Positions 1 to 8,305 of a DNA stretch of 64,000 nucleotides are shown here, in pieces; positions within the stretch are counted from its first letter, which is position 1; each line of letters starts with the position of its first letter. Both the position numbers and the translations under genes were made by a program. The notes under the pieces are model-generated. The model did no database searches. It saw only the letters and a list, made by a program, of their open reading frames with translations, and was not told where the DNA came from. The stretch lies in the NCBI RefSeq assembly GCF_019880365.1, contig NZ_CP082271.1, positions 2,542,001 to 2,606,000 of the forward strand, written 5' to 3'. The DNA is from Pseudomonas sp. DNDY-54. GTDB lineage: Bacteria > Pseudomonadota > Gammaproteobacteria > Pseudomonadales > Pseudomonadaceae.

Positions 1-608
1 AGAATCACGAAATACTCGAAAAGAACGTCGGTCTGCTGACCCTGTTCATGATCCTTGCGGTGAGCATTGGTGGTCTGACCCAGATCGTTCCGCTGTTCTT
101 CCAAGACGTTGTGAACGAGCCTGTGGAGGGGATGAAGCCCTACACCGCGCTGCAGCTCGAAGGGCGTGACCTATACATCCGTGAAGGCTGTGTCGGTTGC
201 CACTCGCAGATGATCCGCCCGTTCCGCGCCGAGACCGAGCGCTACGGTCATTACTCGGTTGCCGGCGAGAGCGTTTACGATCACCCGTTCCTGTGGGGCT
301 CCAAGCGCACCGGCCCGGATCTCGCACGCGTTGGCGGTCGATATTCAGACGATTGGCATCGTGCGCACCTCTACAACCCGCGCAACGTCGTGCCTGAATC
401 GAAGATGCCCTCTTACCCCTGGCTGGTCGAGCATAGTCTTGACGGCAAAGACACCGCCAAAAAGATGGAAGCCTTGCGCAGCGTAGGCGTGCCTTACACC
501 GAGGAAGACATCGCCGGTGCAAAGGACGCGGTCAAGGGCAAAACCGAAATGGATGCCCTCGTCGCCTACCTGCAAGTACTTGGCACTGCACTCACCAACA
601 AACGGTAA
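1..608 (+). CDS. ccoO: cbb3-type cytochrome c oxidase subunit II (5' truncated)
   Basis: Mono-heme membrane-anchored subunit of the cbb3 oxidase, carrying electrons from CcoP towards the CcoN heme-copper centre. The frame is open from base 3 and reads NHEILEKNVGLLTLF before the first internal ATG at 48, matching the N-terminus of CcoO, so only a few codons are missing. One transmembrane anchor spans roughly bases 30-110, followed by a heme c motif GCVGCHSQM near bases 186-212 in the periplasmic domain. It is followed after 6 bases by ccoQ and then ccoP, in the usual ccoNOQP order; ccoN would lie upstream of the window. Confidence 0.96.
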   Translation, partial: NHEILEKNVGLLTLFMILAVSIGGLTQIVPLFFQDVVNEPVEGMKPYTALQLEGRDLYIREGCVGCHSQMIRPFRAETERYGHYSVAGESVYDHPFLWGSKRTGPDLARVGGRYSDDWHRAHLYNPRNVVPESKMPSYPWLVEHSLDGKDTAKKMEALRSVGVPYTEEDIAGAKDAVKGKTEMDALVAYLQVLGTALTNKR

Positions 609-614
609 CGCACC

Positions 615-797
615 ATGGATATCGGGACTCTTCGCGGCCTGGGCACCATTCTTGTTTTTGTCGCCTTTATTGGCGTCGTGCTCTGGGCGTACAGCAGCAA
701 GCGCAAGAAAAGCTTCGACGAAGCTGCCAATCTGCCCTTCGCAGACGAGCCCGACGCCAAGAAGCGTGAAGAAGAAGCTTCCAGGAGTAAGAAATAA
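615..797 (+). CDS. ccoQ: cbb3 oxidase small subunit CcoQ
   Basis: A 60-residue single-span membrane protein that stabilises the cbb3 complex. One hydrophobic helix (about residues 8-26, ending AYSSKRKK) is followed by a charged cytoplasmic tail rich in Lys/Glu. It sits between ccoO and ccoP, and its TAA directly abuts the ATG of ccoP, which suggests translational coupling. Size, topology and position identify it; the sequence itself is weakly conserved in the family. Confidence 0.93.
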   Translation: MDIGTLRGLGTILVFVAFIGVVLWAYSSKRKKSFDEAANLPFADEPDAKKREEEASRSKK

Positions 798-1715
798 ATG
801 ACCTCGTTTTGGAGTTGGTACATCACCCTGCTGAGCCTGGGGACCATCGCAGCACTGGTCTGGCTGCTGCTCGCGACTCGCAAGGGACAACGCCACGACA
901 GCACCGAAGAAACCGTCGGCCATTCCTATGACGGCATCGAGGAGTACGACAACCCGCTTCCGCGCTGGTGGTTCATGCTGTTTGTCGCCACAGTGATCTT
1001 TGCCCTGGGTTATCTCGTGCTGTACCCGGGCCTGGGCAACTGGAAAGGCGTACTGCCTGGCTACGAAGGTGGCTGGACGCAAGTCAAGGAATGGCAGCGT
1101 GAAGTGGACAAGGCGAACGAGCAGTACGGTCCGCTCTACGCCAAGTTTGCATCCATGCCGGTCGAACAAGTCGCCCAGGATCCGCAAGCGCTGAAAATGG
1201 GTGGTCGTCTGTTTGCATCCAACTGTTCCGTCTGCCACGGCTCTGATGCCAAAGGCGCGTATGGCTTCCCGAACCTGACCGACAATGACTGGCTGTGGGG
1301 CGGCGCGCCTGAGACGATCAAAACCACCATCATGGGTGGCCGTCAGGCTGCCATGCCTGCCTGGCGCGATGTGATCGGCGAGGACGGCATTCGCAACGTC
1401 TCCGGTTATGTACGGACCCTGGCTGGTCGCGACATTCCCGAAGGCATCAGTGCCGACATTGAGCAGGGTCAAAAGATCTTCGCAGCCAACTGTGTAGCCT
1501 GCCATGGGCCTGAAGGTAAAGGCACCGAAGCAATGGGCGCGCCGAACCTGACCGACAATGTCTGGCTTTACGGCTCGAGCTTCGGACAGATTCAGCAGAC
1601 CCTCCGTTATGGTCGTAACGGCCGCATGCCAGCCCAGGAACACATCCTTGGCAATGACAAGGTGCACCTGCTCGCCGCTTATGTGTACAGCCTCTCCCAA
1701 CAGCCGGAGAACTGA
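798..1715 (+). CDS. ccoP: cbb3-type cytochrome c oxidase diheme subunit III
   Basis: Diheme cytochrome c subunit that accepts electrons from soluble cytochromes or the bc1 complex for the cbb3 oxidase. It has 305 residues, the family length. Two N-terminal hydrophobic segments (about residues 5-25 and 55-77) anchor it, and two cytochrome c domains carry CSVCH (Cys143, Cys146, His147) and CVACH (Cys232, Cys235, His236). The repeated phrase GAPNLTDN/FPNLTDND and nearby Met residues fit the axial ligands of the two domains. Last structural gene of the operon, followed by a strong hairpin. Confidence 0.97.
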   Translation: MTSFWSWYITLLSLGTIAALVWLLLATRKGQRHDSTEETVGHSYDGIEEYDNPLPRWWFMLFVATVIFALGYLVLYPGLGNWKGVLPGYEGGWTQVKEWQREVDKANEQYGPLYAKFASMPVEQVAQDPQALKMGGRLFASNCSVCHGSDAKGAYGFPNLTDNDWLWGGAPETIKTTIMGGRQAAMPAWRDVIGEDGIRNVSGYVRTLAGRDIPEGISADIEQGQKIFAANCVACHGPEGKGTEAMGAPNLTDNVWLYGSSFGQIQQTLRYGRNGRMPAQEHILGNDKVHLLAAYVYSLSQQPEN

Positions 1716-1720
1716 TACAA

Positions 1721-1759
1721 CCGGTGTCAGGCGCGACCCACGGTCGCACCTGACACCGG
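1721..1759 (+). terminator. Strong hairpin after ccoP
   Basis: An 11-bp perfect outer stem (CCGGTGTCAGG with CCTGACACCGG), one C/A mismatch, then a 6-bp inner stem GCGACC/GGTCGC around a 3-base loop, starting 6 bases after the ccoP stop. It lacks a following T-run, so it may be a 3' stabiliser or partial terminator separating the structural operon from ccoGHIS. A second weaker hairpin (arms 1798-1806 and 1815-1823) lies just downstream in the same gap. Confidence 0.55.
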
Positions 1760-1852
1760 CTATCGAGGCGTACCATTCGCAGCAGGTCAGCTAAAGATCC
1801 CGGTCGGCACGCATCGGCCGGGACACTCACCCTCCGCCGTGGTACGTATTCG

Positions 1853-3265
1853 ATGTCCGAGCAAATCCCTGTTCACGATGTAACCCCACCGGCCAAGGTC
1901 AATGCGTCATCCGACCTGTACGCCGCGCGTGAAAAAATCTATACCCGCTCCTTTACCGGCCTTTTTCGCAACCTGCGACTCGTAGGCGGCGCGCTGCTCT
2001 TCGTGCTCTATTTCGGCACCGTATGGTTGAACTGGAACGGTCGGCAAGCCGTCTGGTGGGATCTCCCTGAGCGTAAGTTCTATATCTTCGGTGCCACTTT
2101 CTGGCCCCAGGACTTCATCCTGCTTTCGGCACTGCTGATCATCTGCGCATTCGGACTGTTCTTCATCACCGTGTTCGCCGGTCGCGTCTGGTGCGGCTAT
2201 ACGTGCCCTCAGAGCGTGTTCACCTGGGTGTTCATGTGGGCGGAAAAAGTCACCGAGGGTGATCGCAACCAGCGCATGAAGCTGGATAAAGCACCGATGA
2301 GTGCTAACAAATTTTTCCGCAAGCTCGGCAAGCACGCGATCTGGCTCGCCGTCTCGCTCGCAATCGGCATAACCTTTGTTGGCTACTTCACGCCGATCCG
2401 TGACCTCGTACCTGATCTGCTGACCTTACAAGTTGGCGGCTGGGCGTTGTTCTGGGTCGGCTTCTTTACCCTTGCTACATACGGAAACGCAGGCTATCTG
2501 CGCGAGCAGGTGTGCATCTACATGTGCCCTTACGCTCGCTTCCAGAGCGTGATGTTCGATAAGGACACGCTGATTGTTTCCTACGACCCTCGCCGTGGTG
2601 AGCGTCGCGGCCCTCGCAAGAAGGACGCCGACTACAAAGCCATGGGTCTGGGCGACTGCATCGATTGCACCATGTGTGTACAGGTGTGCCCGACGGGTAT
2701 CGATATCCGCGACGGGCTGCAGGTCGAGTGCATCGGTTGCGCCGCGTGCATCGACGCTTGCGACACGATCATGGACAAGATGAACTACCCGCGCGGGCTG
2801 ATCAGCTACACCACAGAACACAATCTTTCCGGACAGAAAACCCGCCTGGCCCGGCCGCGTCTGATTGGTTACGCAGTGGCACTGATCGCGATGATGGGCG
2901 TGTTTGTATTCGCCGTCACCGACCGCTCACTGGTCAAGCTGGACGTACTCAAAGATCGCGTGCTCTACCGCGAGAACGAGCAAGGCAGAATCGAGAATGT
3001 CTACACGCTGAAGGTGATGAACAAGGCACAGAGCGACCAGACGTTCATCATCGAGGCCACTGGTCTTGAAGGTTTGAAGTATGAGGGGCGCAACGAGATC
3101 CGCGCCGAGGCAGGCGAGCTCGTCACCGTACCGGTAGAGCTCTCGGTCGCACCGGAACAACTGCCCTCGAGCACCAACGATATTGTCTTCCACATCAGAT
3201 CGGCAGACGACCCGGCCATAGAAGATGAATCCGAGAGTCGATTCATCGGCCCCAGCATTCGCTAA
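1853..3265 (+). CDS. ccoG: cbb3 oxidase accessory protein CcoG (RdxA/FixG family)
   Basis: Membrane iron-sulfur protein required for cbb3 oxidase maturation, thought to act in Cu(II) reduction for copper delivery. The 470 residues show about five hydrophobic segments, Cys motifs CGYTCPQ and CIYMCPYAR near membrane spans, and a double [4Fe-4S] ferredoxin pattern CIDCTMCVQVCP ... CIGCAACIDACD around residues 268-305. The C-terminal part (about 360-465) is an Ig-like periplasmic domain. It opens the ccoGHIS assembly cluster and ends 11 bases before ccoH. Confidence 0.96.
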   Translation: MSEQIPVHDVTPPAKVNASSDLYAAREKIYTRSFTGLFRNLRLVGGALLFVLYFGTVWLNWNGRQAVWWDLPERKFYIFGATFWPQDFILLSALLIICAFGLFFITVFAGRVWCGYTCPQSVFTWVFMWAEKVTEGDRNQRMKLDKAPMSANKFFRKLGKHAIWLAVSLAIGITFVGYFTPIRDLVPDLLTLQVGGWALFWVGFFTLATYGNAGYLREQVCIYMCPYARFQSVMFDKDTLIVSYDPRRGERRGPRKKDADYKAMGLGDCIDCTMCVQVCPTGIDIRDGLQVECIGCAACIDACDTIMDKMNYPRGLISYTTEHNLSGQKTRLARPRLIGYAVALIAMMGVFVFAVTDRSLVKLDVLKDRVLYRENEQGRIENVYTLKVMNKAQSDQTFIIEATGLEGLKYEGRNEIRAEAGELVTVPVELSVAPEQLPSSTNDIVFHIRSADDPAIEDESESRFIGPSIR

Positions 3266-3276
3266 ACAGGTAGTAC

Positions 3277-3780
3277 ATGAGCAATTCCGAGCACGAAAAC
3301 ACCCGTTGGTACACCCAGTTCTGGGCCTGGTTCGTCATTGGCATCCTCTTGTTGTCCGTCATTCTCGGCACGTCGATGCTGACCATTGCGATTCGCAATG
3401 CCGATACGTTGGTGTCCGACAATTACTACGACGCCGGCAAAGGCATCAACCAGTCGTTGGAGCGGGAAAAGCTGGCCGAGCGCCTGCAGGTTCAGGCACA
3501 GCTGACGCTCAACGACGATCGCGGTTTGGCAGAAGTGCAACTGAGCGGTCATAGCGGACCCCAGCAGCTCGTTCTCAACCTGCTCTCACCCACCCAGCCA
3601 GAGCGTGATCGCCGCATTATTCTGCAGCCGCAAGGCAACGGCTTCTATCAGGGGCAGATGCAGGAACCCGTCACAGGCAGACGTTTCGTCGAGTTGCTTG
3701 GCCGGGAGGGTGATCAGGACTGGCGTCTGTTTGAGGAGAGGGAAATCGTCAGCGGGCAGACGCTCCAGCTAAGTTACTGA
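3277..3780 (+). CDS. ccoH: cbb3 oxidase assembly protein CcoH (FixH family)
   Basis: Single-span membrane protein that helps late assembly of the cbb3 oxidase. It has 167 residues: a short cytoplasmic start with NTRWYTQFWAWFV, one transmembrane helix at about residues 15-38, the family-typical DNYYDAGKGIN stretch after it, and a periplasmic beta-rich domain. It lies between ccoG and ccoI with spacings of 11 and 7 bases, consistent with one transcript. Confidence 0.94.
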   Translation: MSNSEHENTRWYTQFWAWFVIGILLLSVILGTSMLTIAIRNADTLVSDNYYDAGKGINQSLEREKLAERLQVQAQLTLNDDRGLAEVQLSGHSGPQQLVLNLLSPTQPERDRRIILQPQGNGFYQGQMQEPVTGRRFVELLGREGDQDWRLFEEREIVSGQTLQLSY

Positions 3781-3787
3781 CCGGCCG

Positions 3788-6232
3788 ATGGCGAGCCCCG
3801 TCCCCTGCTATCACTGCGGCCTGCCGGTACCTGCCGGCAGCGCTTATAGCGCCCGCGTGCTCAACGAGCAGCGGGCGCTGTGCTGTCCAGGCTGCCAGGC
3901 GGTCGCAGAAGTGATCGTGCAAGGCGGCCTTGAAAGCTACTACCTGCATCGCAGCGAGACGTCCGCCAATCCCGGCGCGCTGCCACAGGCGCTCACCGAA
4001 GAACTGGCCCTGTATGACCGTCAGGATGTGCAGCAGCCGTTCGTAGAGCACGAAGGCGACCTGGCCAGTACGTCATTGATGATCGAAGGCATCAGCTGCG
4101 CCGCCTGTGGTTGGCTGATTGAAAAGCATCTGCGCGGCCTCGGTGAAGTCACTGAAGCCAACCTGAACCTGTCCAACCATCGGCTGCGGGTGCGCTGGAA
4201 CGATGCGACGTTGCCTCTCAGCGAATTGCTCTCCGAGCTCCGGCGTATTGGTTACGCCGCGCACCCCTATCAGGCCGACCAGGCAGCCGAGCGTCTTGCG
4301 CGAGAAAACCGTCGCAGCATGCGGCAGCTGGGCGTGACCGGGCTTCTCTGGATGCAAGTCATGATGGCGACCATGGCGACCTGGCCGGAATTCAATATCG
4401 ATCTCTCGCCAGGCATGGCCAGTATCCTGCGCTGGACCGCCTTATTGCTGACAACTCCCATTGTGTTCTATTGCTGCACCGATTTCTTCAAGGGCGCCGT
4501 CAGGGATCTGCGCACCCGTCACCTGACCATGGACGTGTCGGTCTCGTTGGCAATCGGCGGCGCCTACCTCGCCGGCGTCTGGTCAACCGTAACCGGTCAG
4601 GGCGAGCTGTATTTCGACGCTGTCGGCATGTTCGCACTGTTCTTGCTGGCCGGACGCTTTCTAGAGCGCCGCGCGCGTGAGCGCACCGCTGCCGCGACCG
4701 CTCAACTGGTCAATCTGTTGCCCGCGTCCTGTCTGAGGCTTAGCGAAGACGGGCAAACGGCACGCATCCTGCTCAGCGAACTACAGCTCGGCGATCGCGT
4801 GCTGGTGCACCCCGGCGCGCTGATTCCGGCTGATGGTCGGATCGTTGACGGGCAATCGAGCATCGACGAATCAGTCCTCACTGGCGAGTATCTGCCACAG
4901 GCGCGTCGCACAGGCGATGCCGTCACCGCCGGCACACTCAATGTCGAAGGCGCCTTGACGGTCAAGGTCGAAGCGCTCGGGGACAGTACGCGCTTGTCCG
5001 CCATTGTTGGCCTTTTGGAACGCGCGCAATCAGACAAACCACGTCTGGCCGAACTGGCGGATCGGGTTGCGCAATGGTTTCTGCTGATCGTGCTGTTAAC
5101 AGCCGCTGTCGTCGGCACTGTCTGGTGGCAGATCGATCCGCAACGCGCCTTCTGGATCGTGCTCGCCTTGCTTGTTGCAACCTGCCCTTGCGCCCTTTCG
5201 CTGGCCACACCAACTGCATTGACCACCGCCACCGGGACGCTGCATAAGCTTGGGCTGCTGCTCACGCGCGGGCACGTCCTGGAAGGGCTGAATCACATTG
5301 ACACAGTGATTTTTGACAAGACCGGCACATTGACCGAAGGGCGTCTCACCCTGGGTGAAGTACGTCCCCTGGGAGAACTCGATGCGAATGCCTGTCTGGA
5401 GCTCGCGGCTGCATTGGAGAATCGCTCCGAACATCCAATCGCCAGAGCGTTCGGGCGAGCGCCTCAAGCAGCTGACGCTGTGGATAGCGTCCCGGGGCTT
5501 GGCCTGCAGGGTTCAGTTGCCGGCCGTACCCTGCGCATTGGTCAGCCCAATTTCGTTGCGGCGGGCTATAGCGCTGCTGCGCCCGCCATTCCTGATGAGC
5601 AGGGTCAGTGGCTGCTATTAGGCGACGCTCAAGGGCCACTGGCCTGGCTGGTACTCAATGACAGGCTTCGCGACGACGCGCCTGCTCTGCTGCATGCCTG
5701 CAGGCGTCGTGGTTGGAAAACCCTGTTGCTGTCCGGCGACAGCTCCCCGATGGTGGGCGAGATCGCTCGGCAGCTAGGCATCGAAGACGCGTACGGGGGA
5801 ATGACGCCGACGGACAAGCTCACCCACCTGCAACGCCTGCAAGCCGAAGGGCACAGAGTGCTGATGTTGGGTGACGGGGTTAATGACGCACCGGTGCTGG
5901 CCGCCGCAGACATCAGCGTGGCGATGGGCTCGGCAACCGATCTGGCAAAGACCAGTGCCGATGCGGTGTTGCTCAGCAACCGTCTCGACAGCTTGGTGCA
6001 GGCATTCGACGTGGCCCGGCGAAGCCGTCGTATCATCATCGAAAATCTGGCGTGGGCAAGCCTGTACAACGGCTTGATCCTGCCATTCGCCGCCATTGGC
6101 TGGGTCACGCCACTCTGGGCGGCGCTGGGCATGTCGGCCAGCTCGTTGCTGGTTGTGCTCAATGCACTGCGCTTAACTCGCTTGCCCCAAAGACCGGCGG
6201 CCCGACAGTCCTCGCTCCTTGGCGTAGGATAA
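3788..6232 (+). CDS. ccoI: Copper-translocating P1B-type ATPase CcoI
   Basis: Copper-exporting P-type ATPase that supplies copper to the binuclear centre of the cbb3 oxidase. Order of domains: an N-terminal Cys-rich region (CYHCGLPVP, CCPGCQ), a heavy-metal-associated domain with GISCAACGW near residue 100, membrane helices, actuator motif SVLTGE, metal-site CPC in the membrane (Cys466-Pro-Cys468), phosphorylation site DKTGTLT (Asp510), and the hinge GDGVNDAP. At 814 residues it has the family length. The extra N-terminal Cys region is typical of CcoI rather than CopA. Confidence 0.97.
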   Translation: MASPVPCYHCGLPVPAGSAYSARVLNEQRALCCPGCQAVAEVIVQGGLESYYLHRSETSANPGALPQALTEELALYDRQDVQQPFVEHEGDLASTSLMIEGISCAACGWLIEKHLRGLGEVTEANLNLSNHRLRVRWNDATLPLSELLSELRRIGYAAHPYQADQAAERLARENRRSMRQLGVTGLLWMQVMMATMATWPEFNIDLSPGMASILRWTALLLTTPIVFYCCTDFFKGAVRDLRTRHLTMDVSVSLAIGGAYLAGVWSTVTGQGELYFDAVGMFALFLLAGRFLERRARERTAAATAQLVNLLPASCLRLSEDGQTARILLSELQLGDRVLVHPGALIPADGRIVDGQSSIDESVLTGEYLPQARRTGDAVTAGTLNVEGALTVKVEALGDSTRLSAIVGLLERAQSDKPRLAELADRVAQWFLLIVLLTAAVVGTVWWQIDPQRAFWIVLALLVATCPCALSLATPTALTTATGTLHKLGLLLTRGHVLEGLNHIDTVIFDKTGTLTEGRLTLGEVRPLGELDANACLELAAALENRSEHPIARAFGRAPQAADAVDSVPGLGLQGSVAGRTLRIGQPNFVAAGYSAAAPAIPDEQGQWLLLGDAQGPLAWLVLNDRLRDDAPALLHACRRRGWKTLLLSGDSSPMVGEIARQLGIEDAYGGMTPTDKLTHLQRLQAEGHRVLMLGDGVNDAPVLAAADISVAMGSATDLAKTSADAVLLSNRLDSLVQAFDVARRSRRIIIENLAWASLYNGLILPFAAIGWVTPLWAALGMSASSLLVVLNALRLTRLPQRPAARQSSLLGVG

Positions 6233-6283
6233 AGCCACCCCACCACTCCGACTATGTCTTGCCGTACCGTTTCCGGAGGTCCT

Positions 6284-6493
6284 ATGGCCGCGCTCTACAT
6301 TCTGATTCCCGTCGCCGTGGTTCTGGTCGCGCTCGCCATTTGGGTTTTTTTCTGGGCGGTCGATAGCGGTCAGTACGATGACCTCGATGGGCCGGCCCAT
6401 AGCATCTTGTTCGATGAAGAAGATCCTAAACATCGCGCCGGTATTGAAGAGGCGGACAGAGGAAAAGACGAGGGGAAGCCTGATCGTGGGTGA
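6284..6493 (+). CDS. ccoS: cbb3 oxidase maturation protein CcoS
   Basis: Small (69-residue) membrane protein needed for cofactor insertion into CcoN. One N-terminal helix (about residues 4-24) is followed by the family signature WAVDSGQYDDLDGPA and a short acidic tail. The ATG at 6284 is preceded by GGAGGT at 6275-6280, which decides this start over an upstream in-frame ATG at 6254. Its end overlaps the next gene by 8 bases. Confidence 0.95.
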   Translation: MAALYILIPVAVVLVALAIWVFFWAVDSGQYDDLDGPAHSILFDEEDPKHRAGIEEADRGKDEGKPDRG

Positions 6494-7211
6494 ATTGCTC
6501 CCTCTGCTGCTGTCTGCACTGGTCCTTGGATTACTCGGCGGCGGGCACTGCCTGGGAATGTGCGGGGGATTGATGGGCGCGTTGACAATGGCGATCCCGC
6601 CGGAACAACGTGGACGACGCTTGCGCTTGTTGATTGCCTACAACCTGGGCCGGGTACTCAGCTATGCCGGAGCGGGACTGCTGATTGGTCTGGCGGGCTG
6701 GGCGGTTGCGAATAGTCCCGCCGCGATGGTGTTGCGGGTTATCGCTGCACTGCTATTGATCTGTATGGGGCTTTATCTGGCCGGTTGGTGGAGCGGGCTG
6801 ACGCGCGTCGAGGCCGTGGGACGTGGCCTTTGGCGGCATATCCAGCCGTTCGCCAGTCGCCTGATGCCCGTCCGGAGCATCCCTCGCGCGCTGCTGCTCG
6901 GAGCGCTCTGGGGCTGGCTGCCTTGTGGCCTGGTCTACAGCACATTGCTGTGGGCGGCGAGCCAAGGGGATGCGCTGGACAGCGCGCTATTGATGCTGGC
7001 ATTCGGCATTGGCACGTGGCCGGTACTTCTAGCGACCGGCCTGGCAGCCGAACGGTTGACCGCGATGCTACGCAAACGCGGCGTACGGGTACTCGGCGGC
7101 ATGATGGTCATCCTGTTCGGCTTATGGACCCTCCCCGGGCCTCATCAGCAATGGCTCATGGGTCACGGCGGCGGAACGCCCGAGCACAACGAACCGACGC
7201 ACATTCACTAG
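6486..7211 (+). CDS. Sulfite exporter TauE/SafE family protein of the cbb3 cluster
   Basis: Polytopic membrane protein (241 residues, about six hydrophobic segments) of the TauE/SafE-like type regularly found after ccoS in cbb3 clusters. N-terminal GGHCLGMCGGLMGAL is typical, with its Cys pair and His suggesting a metal role. A GTG start at 6486 with GAGGGGAAG upstream overlaps the ccoS stop and gives a family-like N-terminus; the open frame extends further upstream inside ccoS but out of its frame. The C-terminus is His-rich (HGGGTPEHNEPTHIH). A role in copper or oxidase maturation is inferred from position. Confidence 0.88.
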   Translation: MGELLPLLLSALVLGLLGGGHCLGMCGGLMGALTMAIPPEQRGRRLRLLIAYNLGRVLSYAGAGLLIGLAGWAVANSPAAMVLRVIAALLLICMGLYLAGWWSGLTRVEAVGRGLWRHIQPFASRLMPVRSIPRALLLGALWGWLPCGLVYSTLLWAASQGDALDSALLMLAFGIGTWPVLLATGLAAERLTAMLRKRGVRVLGGMMVILFGLWTLPGPHQQWLMGHGGGTPEHNEPTHIH

Positions 7212-7272
7212 ACCGGCGCTGAGGCGCACAGGCGGAACTCAAACGAGTCCCGACCAACGTTCATGCATGGTG

Positions 7273-8100
7273 TCAGGGTTCTTTAGGCAATTGGCGTTTG
7301 TGCGCCGAGTTGTCGTAGGTTGCAATGATGATGCGCGCGGCTTCATCAGGCACCGGCTTTCCTTGCAGGAAAGCGTCGATATGCTGATAGCTCACGCCGT
7401 GCGCATCTTCGTCTGGCTTCCCGGGCGTTAGCTCTTCAAGGTCGGCGGTCGGAACCTTTTTCACCAGCTGTTCGGGCGCACCTAACGCGGCGGCCAGCTC
7501 GCGAACCTGGTGCTTGACCAAGCCGGCCAGCGGGGTCAGGTCGCAAGCGCCGTCACCGAACTTGGTAAAGAACCCCATCACTGCCTCAGCTGCATGATCG
7601 GTGCCAATGACAAGCCCCTGGCGTGCGTTAGCAATGGTGTACTGAGCCACCATGCGCATCCGGGCCTTTGTGTTACCCAGTACGAAATCGCGCTTCTCCG
7701 CCGCCAGCGCGTCGAGCGCCTCGGTCGCGCGCGACAGCCCCTGAACAGCGGCGCCTATGTTGACGGTATGGCATTCATCCGGCTTGATCGTCTCGACCGC
7801 CAACTGCGCCTCGTCCTCGTCATGCTGAACCTGATACGGCAGCCGGACGGCGATGAACCGGTAGTCATCTCCCTCTCCCGCAGCTCGCATCCCTTCCACC
7901 GCACGTTGCGCGAGCAGACCGGCCGCGGTTGAATCGACACCACCGCTGATTCCCAGCACGAGCGTTTTCAAGCCGGAATCGCGCAGGCATGACTGAATGA
8001 AGCCCACGCGCTTGTCGATTTCGGCCTGCACTGACTCGGGACCGTCGAAGGGTGGACGAACGTTGAGTGCGGCGGCGATCTCTTGCTGGCGGCTGTGCAT
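7273..8100 (-). CDS. nadE: Ammonia-dependent NAD+ synthetase
   Basis: Converts deamido-NAD+ to NAD+ using ATP and ammonia in the cytoplasm, the last step of NAD biosynthesis. The chosen ATG at 8100 gives 275 residues, the normal length for the short ammonia-dependent form; the frame is open further upstream but adds unrelated sequence. The ATP-pyrophosphatase P-loop SGGVDS is at residues 52-57, and GTDHAAEAVMGFFTKFGDG and the C-terminal KxKRQLP-like end are family features. There is no glutaminase domain. It faces hemN across a 205-base gap and converges with the TauE-like gene. Confidence 0.96.
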   Translation of the reverse strand: MHSRQQEIAAALNVRPPFDGPESVQAEIDKRVGFIQSCLRDSGLKTLVLGISGGVDSTAAGLLAQRAVEGMRAAGEGDDYRFIAVRLPYQVQHDEDEAQLAVETIKPDECHTVNIGAAVQGLSRATEALDALAAEKRDFVLGNTKARMRMVAQYTIANARQGLVIGTDHAAEAVMGFFTKFGDGACDLTPLAGLVKHQVRELAAALGAPEQLVKKVPTADLEELTPGKPDEDAHGVSYQHIDAFLQGKPVPDEAARIIIATYDNSAHKRQLPKEP

Positions 8101-8232
8101 GGGTATCTCCTGTACGGATGAACGGTTCGATTCGATTCGAACCCTTAGTTGGACTATCGGACCACAATTCAGCGGATAAATCTCCGGGCAGCTACCAGCC
8201 ATCCTGGAGCGTACTGCAGGGTCTGAACTCGC

Positions 8233-8246
8233 TTGATACAGGTCAA
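8233..8246 (+). promoter_or_regulatory. ANR/FNR box upstream of hemN
   Basis: TTGATACAGGTCAA matches the FNR/ANR consensus TTGAT-N4-ATCAA in nine of ten conserved positions. It lies about 60 bases upstream of the hemN-like ATG and within 150 bases of nadE. The FnrA gene follows hemN in this window, so control of the hemN-like gene by low oxygen is likely. Confidence 0.8.
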
Positions 8247-8305
8247 GTCTACGCAACCCCACGCGCCCTAGAATCCCGTCATCGCAGTCAACCCGAGACC
8301 GTAAG

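Noticed and set aside
345..1700. Long open frame (about 450 codons) on the minus strand
   Set aside because: It lies antisense to ccoO, ccoQ and ccoP, whose proteins are unmistakable; its translation has no family features.
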